A stretch of 8,183 bases of DNA from Planctomycetia bacterium (lineage in GTDB: Bacteria; Planctomycetota; PLA2; JAEUHO01): positions 1 to 8,183 of the forward strand of contig JAUXCH010000187.1 of NCBI GenBank assembly GCA_030618975.1, written 5' to 3'. Under the pieces are notes generated by a model. The model searched no databases, was not told where the DNA came from, and worked only from the letters and a program-made list of their open reading frames with translations. The translations under genes were made by a program, and so were the position numbers. Positions 1 to 6,746 of the stretch are shown here, in pieces. Position 1 is the first letter of the stretch. Each line of letters begins with the position of its first letter.

Positions 1-927
1 CCGCAGCGTAAGATTCTTCCCTACCCCATCTGTCACTACTACCTGCAGTTCAATCAGCTCATCTGCAGCGACCTGTGGTGCAAGAAACGTAGGGTTCAGG
101 GGATCAGTCGTGTCGAGAGGAAGGGATGCTCCGTGCGTTTGTGTCCATACATATCCGTATGGCTTTGTGCCGCCACTTACACTCAGGTGTATAGAACCTA
201 CCACACCTTCATATATTATCTGTGGAGGAGTAACGATCGCATACAGCGGCTTGGTTGGGGGTGCAAGATGGATTACATGTGGGACTGTACTCAAGGTTCC
301 GGTCCCTGTGTTGGCCACAGTGTGATGCAGTACAACTGGAGCTGGCGGGCCAATCATTGCAGGTGCCACAAAACTCGTCCACGTTGCGTTTGTTTGGGAC
401 AGTGTCACGCTCGGTCCCGACACCTGGGTCCATTCATGTGTAAGTGTATGATCTCCAGCCGGTGGCAATGCAGTTGATTGAATAGTGACGTTGGAACCAG
501 TGTGCGTAGTGATCGGATGTGGTGGCAAGACTTGAGGAACCGTGGTAGGAAGTACAAATATCCCCACAGCATCAGTGGACTCGAGATCTCCACTCTTTAC
601 ATGCAAGCTAAAGAGAAGGAGTGTTCTTGCATGAACGTGAGGAGAGGTAAAGACAGGATTGAAGGTATCAGCATGTCGTAGTGACACATGTACATCTCCT
701 TCAACCTGAGTCCACGACACATCGAAAGAGGTACTGCCGTCAGTCATCGCTGCCATGCCATGAAGAGATACATCATGTCCGGCTGCTACGTTTTTATCTT
801 GTCCTGCATCAACGAAAAGTTCCGTTCCCCCAAAAGACGATGTTCCCGAAGGCCCGCAGCCGAACAGAGCGAACATCGCCAATACTGAAAATGTCAGCAT
901 TAGTAGACTATGGTACCTTGCTTTCAT
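1..927 (-). CDS. Secreted lipoprotein with PKD/REJ-like repeat modules (C-terminus beyond the window)
   Basis: Reading the minus strand from ATG at 927-925 gives 309 codons without a stop up to base 1, so the gene continues off the window. The N-terminus (MKAR, then a hydrophobic run, then L-F-G-C with Cys24) is a lipoprotein signal; Phe at -2 of the lipobox is slightly unusual. Cys24 is the only cysteine seen. After it come three similar modules, roughly residues 38-126, 138-222 and 230-309. Each begins with a beta-rich segment and carries a W-T-Q core (W72-T-Q-V-E-G, W166-T-Q-V-S-G-P, W261-T-Q-T-H-G), as in PKD/REJ-type immunoglobulin-like domains of bacterial surface proteins. A purine-rich ribosome site (AAGGAAGGAA, complement of 931-940) precedes ATG 927 and decides the start. 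The protein is rich in histidine (about 18 of 309). G+C is near 50%, far below the neighbours, suggesting acquisition. It probably sits on the outer membrane facing outward; its ligand is unknown. Confidence 0.85.
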   Translation of the reverse strand, partial: MKARYHSLLMLTFSVLAMFALFGCGPSGTSSFGGTELFVDAGQDKNVAAGHDVSLHGMAAMTDGSTSFDVSWTQVEGDVHVSLRHADTFNPVFTSPHVHARTLLLFSLHVKSGDLESTDAVGIFVLPTTVPQVLPPHPITTHTGSNVTIQSTALPPAGDHTLTHEWTQVSGPSVTLSQTNATWTSFVAPAMIGPPAPVVLHHTVANTGTGTLSTVPHVIHLAPPTKPLYAIVTPPQIIYEGVVGSIHLSVSGGTKPYGYVWTQTHGASLPLDTTDPLNPTFLAPQVAADELIELQVVVTDGVGKNLTLR

Positions 928-954
928 CTGTTCCTTCCTTCTTTGAGGCTTCTC

Positions 955-988
955 GCTGAACATAGCACACTTGCCGAACATGGCACAC
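955..988. repeat. Two 16-base direct repeats, each a small dyad, upstream of the lipoprotein start
   Basis: GCTGAACATAGCACAC (955-970) and GCCGAACATGGCACAC (973-988) are separated by TT and match at 14 of 16 positions (period 18). Each unit is itself a short inverted repeat around GAACAT: GCT...AGC in one, GCC...GGC in the other, so the two differences fall at paired positions and keep the symmetry. The pair lies 28 bases upstream of the lipoprotein ATG, where a promoter, operator or leader element would be. That role is inferred; only the repeat itself is seen. Confidence 0.5.
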
Positions 989-1052
989 AAGGGACGGGTG
1001 GGGAGTCAATGCAGGCGGCTCTTCCGCTCGTGGCCTGCCCGGAGGGTCGCCA

Positions 1053-1067
1053 GCCCGGAGGCCGGGC
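1053..1067. repeat. Perfect 6-bp GC-rich inverted repeat
   Basis: GCCCGG (1053-1058), loop AGG and CCGGGC (1062-1067) form a perfect short stem. The arm sequence partly repeats at 1038-1043 (CCCGGAGG). There is no T-run on either side, so it is not a typical terminator; in GC-rich DNA it may have no function. Confidence 0.3.
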
Positions 1068-1123
1068 GCTGCGAGAGTGGGTCGCATCGAGTTGGGGTTG
1101 GTGGATGCCGGGTCCGTAGCGGA

Positions 1124-1152
1124 GCACGTAGCCGTCCTGCACGTAGCCGTCC
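1124..1152. repeat. Tandem 14-base repeat, period 15
   Basis: GCACGTAGCCGTCC occurs at 1124-1137 and again at 1139-1152, separated by one T. The period of 15 is a multiple of three and on the minus strand encodes D-G-Y-V-Q then D-G-Y-V-L in the decayed frame described for 1030-1290. It is therefore best read as an in-frame duplication of five codons. Confidence 0.6.
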
Positions 1153-1471
1153 GACGGCACCGTATCGCGGGTCACGGACCTGGCATCGACGATGCCCTCG
1201 GGGAAGGCGCGCTCGATCGCCCGACGAAGAACCCCGCGGCGCCGGGGAGGACGGCTGTGGCCAGGACCGTGATCAGGGACCCGGTTGGGACAGGCGCCCC
1301 CCCCCTCGGCGGGAAGCGTGGGGAATGGGATTGCCCCTCCCGGGATGCGGCGACGCGGAGCTCGGCTTCGCCCGCGCTCTCCCCTGCGCCGCCCCCCGCC
1401 CACCGCCTTCGGGAGGATAGAGTGCCCATCTGCCGTGCCCGACCCGTCGACGGCCCCACACGGGAGTGTTC

Positions 1472-4400
1472 ATGAAGCCCTTCGTCGTCCTGTGCCTCTC
1501 CTTCTCGCTCCTCGCGTCGGCGGCGACCGTGCGCGCCGAGGACGCGGAGGAGCAGGCGAGCGAGTTCCCGCTGAAGGTCCACGAGCGGACGCTCGCCAAC
1601 GGGTTCAAGGTCCTCGTGATCCCGCGGGGGGGCGTGCCGGCCAGCCCGTGCGCCATCGCCTACGGCGTGGGGTCGGTGAACGAGCGCGTGGGGCAGACGG
1701 GCATGGCCCACTACCTCGAGCACATGATGTTCAAGGGGACCGAGAAGACGGGCGTCCAGGATCTGGCCGTCGATCGGAAGCTGCGCGACGCGCTCGACCA
1801 CGTCATGGCCGAGACGATCCGCCTCGAGGACGGAGCCCGGACCCCGGAGGCGGAGGCACGCATCCAAGCGCTGAGGGAAGAGCGACTCCGGCTGATCGAC
1901 GAGCAGAAACAGAATCTCGAGATCAACCACCTGTTCACGATCTACCGCGAGGCAGGGTCCACGTTCACGAACGCCATGACGAGCAACGACTGGACCGTCT
2001 ACATCGCGGCCCTGCCACCCGAGAAGCTCGAGCTCTTCTTCTGGATCGAGGCGGACCGGATGAAGAACATCGTCTTCCGCCAGTTCCACGCCGAGAAGGA
2101 CGTGGTCCGCGAAGAACGACGCATGTACGAGAACCGGCCGGCCGCTCTCTTCCACGAGGAAGTGGAGCGCGCCCTCTTCGGCTCCCATCCCTACGCCCAT
2201 CCCGTGCTCGGCTATCACGACGACCTGCGGGCCATGACGCGGGCGGAGCTCAGGGCCTTCTGGTCGACGTACTACACGCCGGACAACGCGACCCTCTACG
2301 TCGGGGGCGACGTGGAGCCCGAACGCGTCTTCGCCCTGGCGGAGCGGTACTTCGGTTCCATCCCGGCTGCGAGCCTCGCGAAACCCCGCATCCCGATGCT
2401 GCGCATCCCGAAGAGCGGCGAGATCCGCATGCGCGGCCGTGGTCGCGGACGGGACAGCGTCGATCTCTACTTCCGCATCCCGGCCGCCGTCACCGAGGAG
2501 GCGCTCGCCCTCCAGTTCCTCGCCTCCTACCTCGACGATCCGGAGGGTGACCTGTTCGAGGACCTCGTCGAGAACGAGAAGATCGCCGTCTCCTTCGGAG
2601 CGGACTACGACGGCCGCACGTACGGGGGGGCGCTCGGCCTCTCGGCGACCCTCTCGCCCACCGGGACGCACGAGGCGGTGGAGGCCCGGATCTTGAAGGC
2701 CCTGGATGCGCTTCGCGAGCGCCCGCTCTCGGACGACGCGCTGGTGCGCCTGCGGCGGCGCTACCGCGCCCGGGTCCTCGGCGCGCTGCGAAACGACATG
2801 CGCCTCGGATTCATGATCCTCAGGCGCGAGCTGCAGGGTTCGTGGCGGGACGTCGAGCGGGATCTCGTTCGGTCGCAGACGCTCACCGCCGAGGCGATCC
2901 ACGAGGCGGCGCGCGCGTACCTCGTCCCCGAGAACAGCGTCGTCACCCACTACACGAAGGACGAGCAGGCGGAAGGGCCGTCGCCCACGGCCACGGCCCG
3001 GCCGATGCCCACCCGACCGACGCCGCCGCCCCGCGCTACCGAGCGGGTGGCCGAAGATCTCCCGGCGTCGTGGACCGACCTCGAGTTCGCGGAACGGGCG
3101 TTCGACCTTCCGTCGGGCTCGGAGGCGCGCCGTGTCCTCTCGAACGGGATCCGCGCGTTCGTCGTGCCCAACGAGGGCGACCCGGTCGTGAGCATCGCCG
3201 CGCAGGTCCTGGGCGGGGCGGCCCAGGATCCGGTGGGCCGGGAGGGACTCTCCAAGCTGACCGCCGGCGTCCTCAGCGAGGCGGGCATCCCGGGGATGTC
3301 CCCCGAAGCGCTGCAGGAGCACCTCGAGGGCATCGTGGGGAGCGTCTCGACCTCCTCGGACCTTTCCAGCCACACCGTCGCCGTCACGGTGTTCCCGGCC
3401 GACATCGGAGAGGGCCTGCGGATCCTGCGCCTCCTCCTGTCGGAACCGCAGTTGGATCCCAAGGCGTTCGAACGGCTCCGTGACGCGATGATCTCGCGCG
3501 TGGATTCGGAGGAGACACGCCTCCGGGGCGTGACGTCACGCCTCTACCGGCGTCTCCTCTGGGGCGACGTGCCCGAGACGCGCCGGCCCACCCGGGAGAG
3601 TCTGTCGGCGATCACGCTCGACGACGTCCGCGAACGCCTGCAGGCCGTGACGGGGCCGCAGCGCGTCGTTCTCGCCGTCGCCGGTGACTTCGACCGGGAC
3701 ACCCTGGCCCAGCGGATCGAAGACGCGCTGGGCTCCTGGAAGCCGGACGGCGTCGCCGCCTACGAGCGGCCGCAGGAGAAGAACGACCGGGCCGCGGCCG
3801 GGAAGGGCCTCCACGTACGGGCCATGCCCGTCAGCCAGGGATCCGTGCGCATCGGCCAGGTGACCGTACCGCGCCGGCACGCGGACAGCGCGGCGCTTGG
3901 CGCCCTCTCCAGGATTCTCTCCCGGCGGATCTTCAACACCGTCCGCTCGGTGCACGGACTCTCCTACCAGGCGGGCGCGCGCTTCACGCCGTCCTGGAGG
4001 AACGACTCGCCGTTCACGATCACGTTCCAGACCAAGTGCGCGTCGGTGCCCTTCGCCGTCCATCTCGCGCGGGAGGAGATGCAGAGGTTGATCGCCAACG
4101 GCCCGACGGCCGAGGAGCTGAGCGACGCGAAGGGCAGCCTCGACTCCGGTTTCCGCCGCACGTTCGGTCGCGGCACCTCGTCCGCCGAGGCCTTCGCGGA
4201 GCTCGAGGCCCAGGGCGTGGACCTCGACTACTACGACGCACTGCGCAAGCGCTACGCGTCCGTGACGGCCGAACAGGTGCAGGCCGTCGCCGCGCGTTAT
4301 CTCCAGCCGGACGGGCTGCTCGTCCTCTGCGTCGGCGACGTCGAGGCGATGAAGCGGGGCGACGGCACCCATCCCATGCAGCTCGCGGATCTCGGCTCGC

Positions 4401-4759
4401 CGACCGTGCACGAGGGCGCTGCCAGGACCGCGCCGACGACACCCTCCGCCGTCGCGCGGGCCCTCCTCGACGCGCTCGCGGCCGGAGACGAGAAGGGCGT
4501 GAAGGCCCACACCACGAAGGCCTTCCAGGCGCGCCTCGAAGACGACCCCGAGCGAGCCGGGCGGTTCCACATGCTCCCGCGCATGCTGGAACAAGCGACC
4601 CTCTCCGACCCCGAGGTGCAAGTCGAGGGCGACACCGCAACGGTGAGCGTGCCGGTCCAGGTCACCCTGGGCGGCAACACCATGGAGCTCGTGATCCGGC
4701 TCGAGATGGTGAAGGAGGACGGCGCCTGGAAGTGCGAGACGTTCGGCGTCCAGCGCTGA
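1472..4759 (+). CDS. Exported M16 (insulinase/pitrilysin) family zinc protease with C-terminal NTF2/DUF4878-like domain
   Basis: The 1095-residue protein starts at ATG 1472, five bases after GGGAG; the GTG at 1466 overlaps that ribosome site and is less likely. Residues 1-22 are a signal peptide (cleavage after V-R-A22), placing it in the periplasm or outside. First M16 half, about 30-500: H80-Y-L-E83-H84 is the inverted HxxEH zinc motif with E83 as catalytic base; a V-V-R-E-E pair near 214-215 gives the third ligand. Between them lies a charged helical insertion of some 50 residues, known in one branch of bacterial M16 proteins. A Pro/Thr-rich linker spans about 503-530. The second half, about 535-975, lacks HxxEH (L-S-K-L-T at the equivalent place) but keeps R825 and Y832 (G-L-S-Y), which complete the active site in this family. 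Residues ~991-1095 resemble NTF2/DUF4878-like folds (L-A-A-G-D..., ending D-G-A-W-K). It probably degrades peptides; the substrate is unknown. It appears monocistronic. Confidence 0.93.
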   Translation: MKPFVVLCLSFSLLASAATVRAEDAEEQASEFPLKVHERTLANGFKVLVIPRGGVPASPCAIAYGVGSVNERVGQTGMAHYLEHMMFKGTEKTGVQDLAVDRKLRDALDHVMAETIRLEDGARTPEAEARIQALREERLRLIDEQKQNLEINHLFTIYREAGSTFTNAMTSNDWTVYIAALPPEKLELFFWIEADRMKNIVFRQFHAEKDVVREERRMYENRPAALFHEEVERALFGSHPYAHPVLGYHDDLRAMTRAELRAFWSTYYTPDNATLYVGGDVEPERVFALAERYFGSIPAASLAKPRIPMLRIPKSGEIRMRGRGRGRDSVDLYFRIPAAVTEEALALQFLASYLDDPEGDLFEDLVENEKIAVSFGADYDGRTYGGALGLSATLSPTGTHEAVEARILKALDALRERPLSDDALVRLRRRYRARVLGALRNDMRLGFMILRRELQGSWRDVERDLVRSQTLTAEAIHEAARAYLVPENSVVTHYTKDEQAEGPSPTATARPMPTRPTPPPRATERVAEDLPASWTDLEFAERAFDLPSGSEARRVLSNGIRAFVVPNEGDPVVSIAAQVLGGAAQDPVGREGLSKLTAGVLSEAGIPGMSPEALQEHLEGIVGSVSTSSDLSSHTVAVTVFPADIGEGLRILRLLLSEPQLDPKAFERLRDAMISRVDSEETRLRGVTSRLYRRLLWGDVPETRRPTRESLSAITLDDVRERLQAVTGPQRVVLAVAGDFDRDTLAQRIEDALGSWKPDGVAAYERPQEKNDRAAAGKGLHVRAMPVSQGSVRIGQVTVPRRHADSAALGALSRILSRRIFNTVRSVHGLSYQAGARFTPSWRNDSPFTITFQTKCASVPFAVHLAREEMQRLIANGPTAEELSDAKGSLDSGFRRTFGRGTSSAEAFAELEAQGVDLDYYDALRKRYASVTAEQVQAVAARYLQPDGLLVLCVGDVEAMKRGDGTHPMQLADLGSPTVHEGAARTAPTTPSAVARALLDALAAGDEKGVKAHTTKAFQARLEDDPERAGRFHMLPRMLEQATLSDPEVQVEGDTATVSVPVQVTLGGNTMELVIRLEMVKEDGAWKCETFGVQR

Positions 4760-4773
4760 CCTCGAGGAACCGC

Positions 4774-6141
4774 TCAGGGACGGCCGAGCGGGTGTGCGCC
4801 GAGATCGGGCGTCTTGCGGGCCTTTCGCGTCCGACCCCGCGCGGGGTGCTCGTACTGCCAGACGAGCAGGTCTCCCTTCACGGGTTGCGCTCCGGGAACC
4901 GGAGGGACCTCGTAGTCCTGCTCCGCCAGACCGGGCTGCGCGAGGATCCTCGAGCGCTTGACGATCCGGTAGTCGTGCCCCGCGGGATCGGCGAAGGGCA
5001 GGGGGCCCACGGGGCCGAGGAAGTTCTCGCGGGCGACCAACCCCGTGTCGGACCCCATGTCGAAACCCGGGGAGAGGAGATTGCGGCGTCCGGTGACCGC
5101 CTTGCGGTCGGCACCGTTCCGCGCGCCGGCGAGGCGCTGTGAACCGGGTCCTGTCCCGTTGTCCGTGACGATGTTGCCGGTCAGGAAGGCCTTCGCCTGC
5201 GGGGCCGAAAGGTCGATGACCGGCGACCGATAGGGCTGGACGATCGTGTTGTGGATGAGGTGGATCGTGCCGTCGTGTGGCTTGCCGCCGTCCTGGCCGA
5301 AGTGGATGACCGTTCGGTTGCCGGCACACCTCGAAGCCTTGACGATGACGTTGCCGAGCAGGACGGCGTGGCTCCCCGGTCTCGCCGTGTCCTGCGCGTC
5401 GACCAGGTCGAGCTCCCGGTTTGCGGAATCGTGGATGTAGCTGAACTCGACCCGGGTGTAGTGCGCGCGGCTCTTCACGTTGTGGCCGGTCAGGGATTCG
5501 TAGATTTCGCAGAAGCGCAGGGTGACGCTCGTGCCGCCGAGGTAGAGGTTGTGGTTGTACCCGGGGTCCTCGTACCGGCCGTTGTGGTGGATGATGCACG
5601 ACTCGAGCAGTTGGTCGACGCCGGCCTCGAGGGTCCCGTCGCCGTTCGACATGACGCCCATGTCGTTGTTCCGGATCTCGCAGTTTCGCACGACCACGTG
5701 GTTGGCCTGGTGGATGCGGATCCCCGCCCCGTTGTGACTCGTGTTGTGCGCCTCGAACAGCTCGAGGTTCTCGACCACACAGCCGTCGGCCCCCGGGTTG
5801 AACTGGATGATCGCGCGGGGGGTGCTGCCCCGGCCCGAGTAGTCGAAGCCCCGGCCCGAGAGAGGCACGCGCCCCCCCTCGCTCGCGGGTACGCCGCGGA
5901 TGTGGAGACGGGGCGTGTCGAGGAGGAGCGCGACCCTCTCGTACGCGGCGCCCTTCGGCAGCGCGTGGACCCGGATCACGTCGCCCGGTCGTGCCCGGGC
6001 CACGGCGCGCTCGATGCGCTCGTACTTCCGGCCGGGGCCGACCTCGAGCGTGTCCGCCCGGGCCAGGGAAGCCGGGAGTGCGAGGAGCAGGCAGACGGCG
6101 AGCAGAACCCCGGCCGATCGGAGTGCGGTGGGGTTCTTCAT
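4774..6141 (-). CDS. Exported right-handed parallel beta-helix protein (pectate-lyase-like fold)
   Basis: From ATG at 6141 (MKNPTALRSAG) the product is 455 residues; an ATG at 6153 (MLRG...) is an alternative and no clear ribosome site separates the two. Residues 1-29 form a signal peptide with A-R-A|D cleavage. The mature start V-G-P-G-R-K-Y-E-R-I-E-R-A-V...A-R-P-G-D-V-I-R-V is the usual N-terminal cap of beta-helix proteins. Residues ~75-330 are beta-helix coils with N-rich turns (N-N-D, H-H-N, N-V-I-V, H-N-T-I-V). Two conserved-looking segments stand out: G-Y-N-H-N-L-Y-L-G-G (194-203) and G-H-N-V-K-S-R-A (219-226). The tail ends D-L-G-A-H-P-L-G, a common end for the family. Such proteins bind or cleave acidic polysaccharides, but no catalytic residues can be assigned, so the activity is open. 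The gene is convergent with the protease, 14 bases apart, so they are not an operon. Confidence 0.85.
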   Translation of the reverse strand: MKNPTALRSAGVLLAVCLLLALPASLARADTLEVGPGRKYERIERAVARARPGDVIRVHALPKGAAYERVALLLDTPRLHIRGVPASEGGRVPLSGRGFDYSGRGSTPRAIIQFNPGADGCVVENLELFEAHNTSHNGAGIRIHQANHVVVRNCEIRNNDMGVMSNGDGTLEAGVDQLLESCIIHHNGRYEDPGYNHNLYLGGTSVTLRFCEIYESLTGHNVKSRAHYTRVEFSYIHDSANRELDLVDAQDTARPGSHAVLLGNVIVKASRCAGNRTVIHFGQDGGKPHDGTIHLIHNTIVQPYRSPVIDLSAPQAKAFLTGNIVTDNGTGPGSQRLAGARNGADRKAVTGRRNLLSPGFDMGSDTGLVARENFLGPVGPLPFADPAGHDYRIVKRSRILAQPGLAEQDYEVPPVPGAQPVKGDLLVWQYEHPARGRTRKARKTPDLGAHPLGRP

Positions 6142-6249
6142 CCCGCGCAGCATACCGGGTGGAAACCCGAACTCGGCAGGGCTGGAGCGTGGGCGAAAGG
6201 GGTGTGCCACCATGTCGCACGATCCGCGCCGGGAGCTTGCCCATGGCGA

Positions 6250-6420
6250 AGCGTGAGGGAGGCCATTCGGCTCCTCGAAGACCGTCGGGCCCTCCGCAAG
6301 GCAGACGTCGAGCGTGCACGTGCGCTCCTCCCTGAGGGCTCGATCCGCTCGGCCGGGACGAGGTCGTGGAAGGCGGGGCGTGCTTCCGCGAATGGGACGA
6401 GGAGCTCGACGCGAGCGCCT
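6250..6420 (+). pseudogene. Frameshifted ParD-type antitoxin remnant
   Basis: One frame from GTG 6253 reads V-R-E-A-I-R-L-L-E-D-R-R-A-L, then K-A-D-V-E-R-A-R-A-L-L-P-E-G. The next frame, from GGG at 6336-6338, reads G-L-D-P-L-G-R-D-E-V-V-E-G-G-A-C-F-R-E-W-D-E-E-L-D. Joined by reading base 6336 twice (one G lost from a G-run), this matches the C-terminal half of ParD-family antitoxins: the V-R-E-A-x-R-L-L-E helix, then E-G-L-D...G-E-V-V-(D/E)-G...F-R-E. Third positions are G/C-rich in both frames. The N-terminal DNA-binding half is not recognisable, although ATG 6212 opens 14 codons (MSHDPRRELAHGEA) that stop just as the antitoxin frame begins. No ParE toxin follows. The family is called by memory of its pattern; a base-calling error could also produce the frameshift. 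Confidence 0.55.
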
Positions 6421-6510
6421 TTCGCACCGCGTCGCCTCACAGGGCCGCCCTCAGCCCCGTCCCCGTCGCCGCCCCCCCGCCTGCGCGTCGGCTCTCCATG
6501 TGCGCACGCA

Positions 6511-6551
6511 CGCATCATTTATGCTAGAATCCATGCGATTGGGTGCAGATC
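6511..6551 (+). promoter_or_regulatory. Candidate vapBC promoter and operator
   Basis: A locally AT-richer patch contains TAGAAT at 6525-6530, a plausible -10 box, 21 bases before the vapB ATG. No good -35 is visible. CGCAT (6511-6515) and ATGCG (6533-6537) form an inverted repeat around it, and AATC/GATT (6528-6531, 6537-6540) a smaller one. VapBC complexes usually bind palindromes over their own promoter, so one of these may be the operator. The assignment is inference. Confidence 0.3.
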
Positions 6552-6746
6552 ATGAGAACCACCTTGAACCTCGACGACGATGCCCTTCAGGCGGCCATGG
6601 CGTTCGCTGACGGGCGGACGAAGACCGAGATCATCAACGAGGCCCTGCGGAGATTCGTGAGGGCGAAGAAGCGCCGCCAGTTGCTCGAGCTACGGGGGCA
6701 GGTCGAGTGGGAAGGCGACATCGACGCCCTCAGGAAACGCACATGA
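6552..6746 (+). CDS. vapB: VapB-type antitoxin (ribbon-helix-helix)
   Basis: The 64-residue product starts at ATG 6552 (MRTTLNLDDDALQ); the in-frame GTG at 6543 is less likely because MRTTLN is the family's standard opening. The N-terminal strand R-T-T-L-N-L is the DNA-contacting ribbon, followed by two helices with the typical R-T-K-T-E-I-I-N-E-A-L-R-R-F-V segment (residues ~22-38). The C-terminal part (L-L-E-L-R-G-Q-V-E-W-E-G-D-I-D-A-L-R) is the segment that in this family wraps around and blocks the toxin. It should neutralise VapC and, with it, repress its own promoter. Its TGA (6744-6746) overlaps the vapC ATG (6743-6745), so the pair is translationally coupled. All family features are present, so it is probably functional. 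Confidence 0.93.
   Translation: MRTTLNLDDDALQAAMAFADGRTKTEIINEALRRFVRAKKRRQLLELRGQVEWEGDIDALRKRT

Larger units (their letters stand above)
1030..1290 (-). pseudogene. Decayed or frameshifted short gene, possible membrane-anchored protein
   Basis: On the minus strand, one frame from about 1290 to 1217 reads S-L-I-T-V-L-A-T-A-V-L-P-G-A-A-G-F-F-V-G, a membrane-anchor-like stretch. A different frame from about 1220 to 1040 then reads on with I-E-R-A-F-P-E-G-I-V-D-A-R and a repeated D-G-Y-V. Both stretches have almost only G or C in third codon position, as in the real genes here, and the opposite frames contain stops or low-complexity Arg/Pro/Ser protein. Reading base 1220 twice, that is restoring one G to the GGG at 1222-1220, joins them. 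No good start codon is visible upstream (only CTG, or an ATG far upstream at about 1430), and no family is recognised. The C-terminal end dissolves near the composition boundary. It may be a gene truncated when the low-GC segment arrived, or just GC-rich noise. Confidence 0.35.
928..1471. other. Gap between divergent lipoprotein and M16 protease genes
   Basis: No intact gene is supported here. The stretch contains the direct repeats at 955-988, the change from ~50% to high G+C at about 960-1010, a perfect GC hairpin at 1053-1067, a 15-base-period tandem repeat at 1124-1152, a decayed minus-strand reading frame at about 1030-1290 and a run of nine C at 1297-1305. The last ~180 bases before the protease should hold its promoter, but I see no convincing -35/-10 pair. 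A GGGAG ribosome site lies at 1462-1466. Confidence 0.6.
6142..6551. other. Gap between beta-helix gene and vapBC, containing a broken antitoxin
   Basis: This ~410-base stretch holds the start region of the beta-helix gene (no obvious promoter seen), the frameshifted ParD-like remnant at about 6250-6420, a Pro/Ala/Arg low-complexity GC-rich segment at about 6420-6500, and a short AT-richer dip at 6515-6540 just before vapB that is the likely vapBC promoter. No intact gene is supported. Confidence 0.6.

Noticed and set aside
110..959. Several short plus-strand frames over the first 960 bases
   Set aside because: They overlap the continuous minus-strand lipoprotein frame, lack ribosome sites and show no domains.
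1297..1305. Run of nine C
   Set aside because: Not in an intact gene; no phase-variable product can be linked to it, although it could hide a base-calling error.
1172..3373. Long open frame on the minus strand across the M16 gene
   Set aside because: It is the antisense shadow of a clear protease; long opposite frames are common in GC-rich genes and the translation is Arg/Gly/Leu-rich without domains.
3536..6427. 963-codon minus-strand open frame overlapping both the protease and beta-helix genes
   Set aside because: It runs out of frame through two well-supported genes and its translation is Arg/Pro/Gly low-complexity.
6420..6500. ParE toxin expected after the ParD-like remnant
   Set aside because: All three frames read low-complexity Pro/Arg/Ala sequence with no ParE features.
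5251..6555. 434-codon plus-strand open frame over the beta-helix gene
   Set aside because: Most of it is the antisense of the beta-helix gene; only its end (about 6253-6336) was kept, as part of the antitoxin remnant.
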